From: Spirosoma endophyticum
GTDB lineage: Bacteria; Bacteroidota; Bacteroidia; Cytophagales; Spirosomataceae
Direction of reading: 5' to 3'
Length of the DNA stretch: 64,000 bases
Assembly: GCF_900112365.1 (NCBI RefSeq)
Contig: NZ_FOLQ01000009.1
Span: 62,001 to 126,000 of the forward strand
Part shown: piece by piece, positions 61,948 to 64,000 of the stretch
How the letters are laid out: every line of letters starts with the position of its first letter
Position numbering within the stretch: position 1 is the stretch's first letter
Program-made: the position numbers and the translations under genes
Notes under the pieces: generated by a model
What the model saw: only the letters and a program-made list of their open reading frames with translations
What the model was told of the DNA's origin: nothing
The model's database searches: none

Positions 61948-61996
61948 ACAAAACTAATAATTTGTACAAAACTAATACAACTATAAAAGTTTCCAA
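61948..61996 (-). promoter_or_regulatory. Duplicated -7 boxes and promoter of the AraC gene
   Basis: ACAAAACTAATA occurs exactly twice, at 61948-61959 and 61966-61977, 18 bases apart. Each copy contains TAGTTTTG on the minus strand, a full -7 box. TTG on the minus strand at 61994-61996 is 19 bases from the second box and TTG at 61978-61980 is 21 from the first. This is either two overlapping promoters or an operator. Confidence 0.6.
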
Positions 61997-62008
61997 AAAA
62001 TAAAAAAA

Positions 62009-62039
62009 ATAGTACGTATTCAGCAAGAACACGTACTAT
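62009..62039 (-). terminator. Terminator of the acyl-CoA dehydrogenase gene
   Basis: ATAGTACGT at 62009-62017 pairs perfectly with ACGTACTAT at 62031-62039; on the minus strand a long T run follows. Confidence 0.75.
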
Positions 62040-62074
62040 CGGTTTAGGAAAATTCGACTTTACCAAGAAAACCC

Positions 62075-63244
62075 CTAGCGAACCAGTTCTCGGGCTATTA
62101 CTAATTTTTGTATTTCGGAAGTACCCTCATAAATCTGAGTGATTTTTGCATCGCGCATTAACCGCTCTACATGAAATTCTTTTACATAACCGTAACCGCC
62201 GTGAATTTGGACAGCCTCGGTGGTGGTCCACATCGCTACATCTGAGGCAAATAATTTAGCCATAGCAGCCGCCTGGACGTAATCTTTGTGTTCATCTTTC
62301 AGCCGTGCGGCCTTGTAGACAAGAAGTCGTGCGGCTTCTATTTTTGTTGCCATTTCAGCTAATTTAAACTGAATAGCCTGATGGTCAAATAGTTGCTTTC
62401 CGAAAGCTTTGCGTTCCTGACTGTACTTTAGCGCTAATTCATAAGCCCCTGCTGCAATGCCCAATGCCTGAGCAGCAATACCAATCCGGCCGCCATTTAG
62501 CGTTGACATGGCAAATTTGAAGCCAAAACCATCATCGCCAATACGATTTTCCTTAGGCACCTCTACGTCAGTAAAAAGTAAGGAGTGCGTGTCTGATGCA
62601 CGTATCCCCATTTTATCTTCTTTTTTACCGACCACAAAACCCGGCGTTCCTTTCTCGATAATCAGGCAATTAATACCCCGGTGTTTTTTTTCGCGGTCGG
62701 TTTGCGCAATGACTAAGCAAATCCCCGAAGTGTTTCCATTTGTAATCCAGTTTTTGGTGCCATTCACTAAATAATAATTGCCTTTATCTTCAGCAGTGGT
62801 GCTCTGTGACGTAGCATCGGAACCTGCTTCGGGTTCTGACAGACAGAAGGCACCTATAGTTTCACCGGTGGCCAGACGGGTCAAATATTTCTTTTTTTGC
62901 TCTTCGGTACCATATGCTTCCAGTCCATAGCATACCAGCGAATTGTTAACCGACATCACTACCGAGGCTGACGCATCAATTTTTGATATTTCTTCCATCG
63001 CCAATACATACGAGACGGCATCCATGCCACCACCGCCGTACTCCGGTGAAACCATCATACCTAAAAAGCCCAGCTCGCCCATCCGCTTGATTTGCTCGGT
63101 CGGAAACCGGGCTTCGTTATCACGTTCGACAATGCCCGGCAACAGTTCATTCTGAGCAAAATCGCGGGCGGCTTCCTGCACGGCAAGGTGCTCCTCCGAT
63201 AAGTTAAAATTTAAACTCTGTAATTCCAGTGCTGCCGATGCCAT
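62075..63244 (-). CDS. Acyl-CoA dehydrogenase (short/medium-chain type)
   Basis: 389 residues. AFCLSEPEAGSDATS near 132 and WITNGNTSG near 165 are FAD and substrate segments; catalytic Glu373 lies in YEGTSEIQ near the C-terminus, as in butyryl- and medium-chain enzymes. It oxidises acyl-CoA to 2-enoyl-CoA in fatty acid or branched-chain breakdown. The MaoC-like hydratase gene lies 87 bases upstream on the same strand and may act in the same pathway. Confidence 0.94.
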   Translation of the reverse strand: MASAALELQSLNFNLSEEHLAVQEAARDFAQNELLPGIVERDNEARFPTEQIKRMGELGFLGMMVSPEYGGGGMDAVSYVLAMEEISKIDASASVVMSVNNSLVCYGLEAYGTEEQKKKYLTRLATGETIGAFCLSEPEAGSDATSQSTTAEDKGNYYLVNGTKNWITNGNTSGICLVIAQTDREKKHRGINCLIIEKGTPGFVVGKKEDKMGIRASDTHSLLFTDVEVPKENRIGDDGFGFKFAMSTLNGGRIGIAAQALGIAAGAYELALKYSQERKAFGKQLFDHQAIQFKLAEMATKIEAARLLVYKAARLKDEHKDYVQAAAMAKLFASDVAMWTTTEAVQIHGGYGYVKEFHVERLMRDAKITQIYEGTSEIQKLVIARELVR

Positions 63245-63331
63245 CTGAATAGCGTTGTTTTAGTTAATAAAGATTGTTTGTTGAGAATGGGGTAAATATA
63301 AGAAGAAATAAGACGATGGTATGCGTGCATA

Positions 63332-63796
63332 CTATTCCTGTTCGGAGAGCAGCGTGATAAGTTCTGCTACGCAAACGGGTTTTGATTCGCCTTCGATGGC
63401 AAATATACATTCGATAAAAACCTTCGCAGTCGTTTCATTTTGCTGCTCGACTTGTTTTAATTGTGCTTGCATACGCAGTCGACTGCCAACCGGGACTGCG
63501 CTTGTGAATCGAATTTTATTGGCTCCGTAATTGATACCCATTTTGATTGACTCAATCCGGTAAAGTTCGGCCATCAGTTTTGGGGCCAGTGAAAGTGTCA
63601 GGAAGCCATGAGCTATAGTTGTTTTGTAGGGCGATTCGCGGGCGGCTCGTTCAGGATCGGTATGAATCCATTGATAATCGCCGGTAGCTTCGGCAAATAG
63701 ATTGACCATCTCCTGGGTGATTGTTACGTAGTCTGTTTCGCCAAGCGATTGCCCAATATGGATCGAAAACGCAGCCAGATTCGTGAAGGTGAGCAT
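63332..63796 (-). CDS. MaoC-like (R)-specific enoyl-CoA hydratase
   Basis: 154 residues from the ATG at 63796; a TTG at 63826 is the only longer choice. The hot-dog hydratase motif is ATGDYQWIHTDPERAARESPYKTTIAHGFLTLSL, with Asp40 and His45 as the likely catalytic pair. It adds water to 2-enoyl-CoA. A divergent hydrolase gene starts 31 bases away. Confidence 0.9.
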   Translation of the reverse strand: MLTFTNLAAFSIHIGQSLGETDYVTITQEMVNLFAEATGDYQWIHTDPERAARESPYKTTIAHGFLTLSLAPKLMAELYRIESIKMGINYGANKIRFTSAVPVGSRLRMQAQLKQVEQQNETTAKVFIECIFAIEGESKPVCVAELITLLSEQE

Positions 63797-63827
63797 TGGT
63801 GTTTGGGTTTTATGCAACTTTGTCAAT

Positions 63828-64000
63828 ATGACTGGGGCTACTACGTATAATTTTTTGTTTGAAGGGAATCGCCTGGCCTATCGCAAATATGGTACTGGTA
63901 CGTCAATGCTGCTGGCATTTCATGGGTTTGGACAGAGTAGCCTGGCCTATAAATCCTTTAATACGCTGGCTGGTAGTCAGTTCACGGTCTTTACCATTGA
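63828..64000 (+). CDS. Alpha/beta hydrolase, N-terminal part only
   Basis: 57 complete codons from ATG 63828 before the window ends. Translation reads MTGATTYNFLFEGNRLAYRKYG and then LAFHGFGQSS, with the HG oxyanion motif of alpha/beta hydrolases. Nucleophile and acid lie beyond the window, so family member and function cannot be given. Confidence 0.7.
   Translation, partial: MTGATTYNFLFEGNRLAYRKYGTGTSMLLAFHGFGQSSLAYKSFNTLAGSQFTVFTI

Overview
The window looks like chromosome from a Bacteroidetes bacterium of the order Cytophagales, most like Spirosoma or a close relative. This is inferred from protein character and not from a marker gene: there is no rRNA or tRNA here. Supporting signs are promoters of the Bacteroidetes type (TTG, then TAnnTTTG), few Shine-Dalgarno sites, LytS/LytTR pairs, an ECF sigma / anti-sigma / DUF4097 set, a short Psd, and a bacterial geranylgeranylglyceryl-phosphate-synthase-like gene. 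Coding density is high. I see no insertion sequence, prophage, CRISPR array or frameshifted gene; the two edge genes are cut by the window.

Layout. 1-5.3 kb (minus strand): truncated prolyl oligopeptidase, DEDDh exonuclease, S41 protease, small protein, EamA transporter. 5.4-11.1 kb (plus): DUF177, rpmF, plsX, fabH, efp, accB, accC, a lipid-synthesis and translation cluster. 11.2-16.4 kb (plus): SGLT-type symporter, serine hydrolase, myo-inositol oxygenase and a second sodium symporter, probably an inositol uptake and oxidation locus. 16.4-20.7 kb (minus): DinB-like, NUDIX, Dps, L-2-hydroxyglutarate oxidase, TrpD2-like. 20.9-25.4 kb: a LytTR regulator and a LytS-type kinase on either side of an inverted amidohydrolase. 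25.5-33.1 kb: SWIM-SNF2 helicase, exported alpha/beta hydrolase, GMC oxidoreductase, CPBP protein. 33.1-39.2 kb (minus): a 1726-residue exported protein of unknown function behind prmA. 39.3-46.4 kb: cysteine hydrolase, LON-domain protein, AI-2E transporter, PhoB/PhoR-like pair, aspartyl protease with PDZ, tpiA. 46.5-49.4 kb: cupin, then DUF4097 / anti-sigma / ECF sigma. 49.6-54.5 kb: PcrA helicase, then an MBOAT/AlgX-like polysaccharide acetylation pair. 54.8-64 kb: SMP-30, Psd, glutamate dehydrogenase, cysteine-poor DksA-like protein, envelope-stress-like small membrane proteins, GGGPS-like enzyme, TonB-domain protein, AraC regulator, acyl-CoA dehydrogenase, MaoC, and the start of an alpha/beta hydrolase.

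The most unusual structure is between genes. Several gaps hold long hairpins whose arms are built from tandem 7- or 8-base units: AAAGAGYG octamers at 9.7, 40.8, 43.0 and 46.5 kb, GATGTAT-like heptamers at 8.5 and 56.3 kb, and related designs at 6.1 and 9.1 kb. Paired arms are near identical in some elements, and in others they differ by whole units. Nine genes have a hairpin ending 3 to 19 bases before the start codon. Separately, the 8-base palindrome CTACGTAG occurs at least ten times where about one is expected by chance, which recalls the HIP1 palindrome of cyanobacteria. Neither is explained by the genes.
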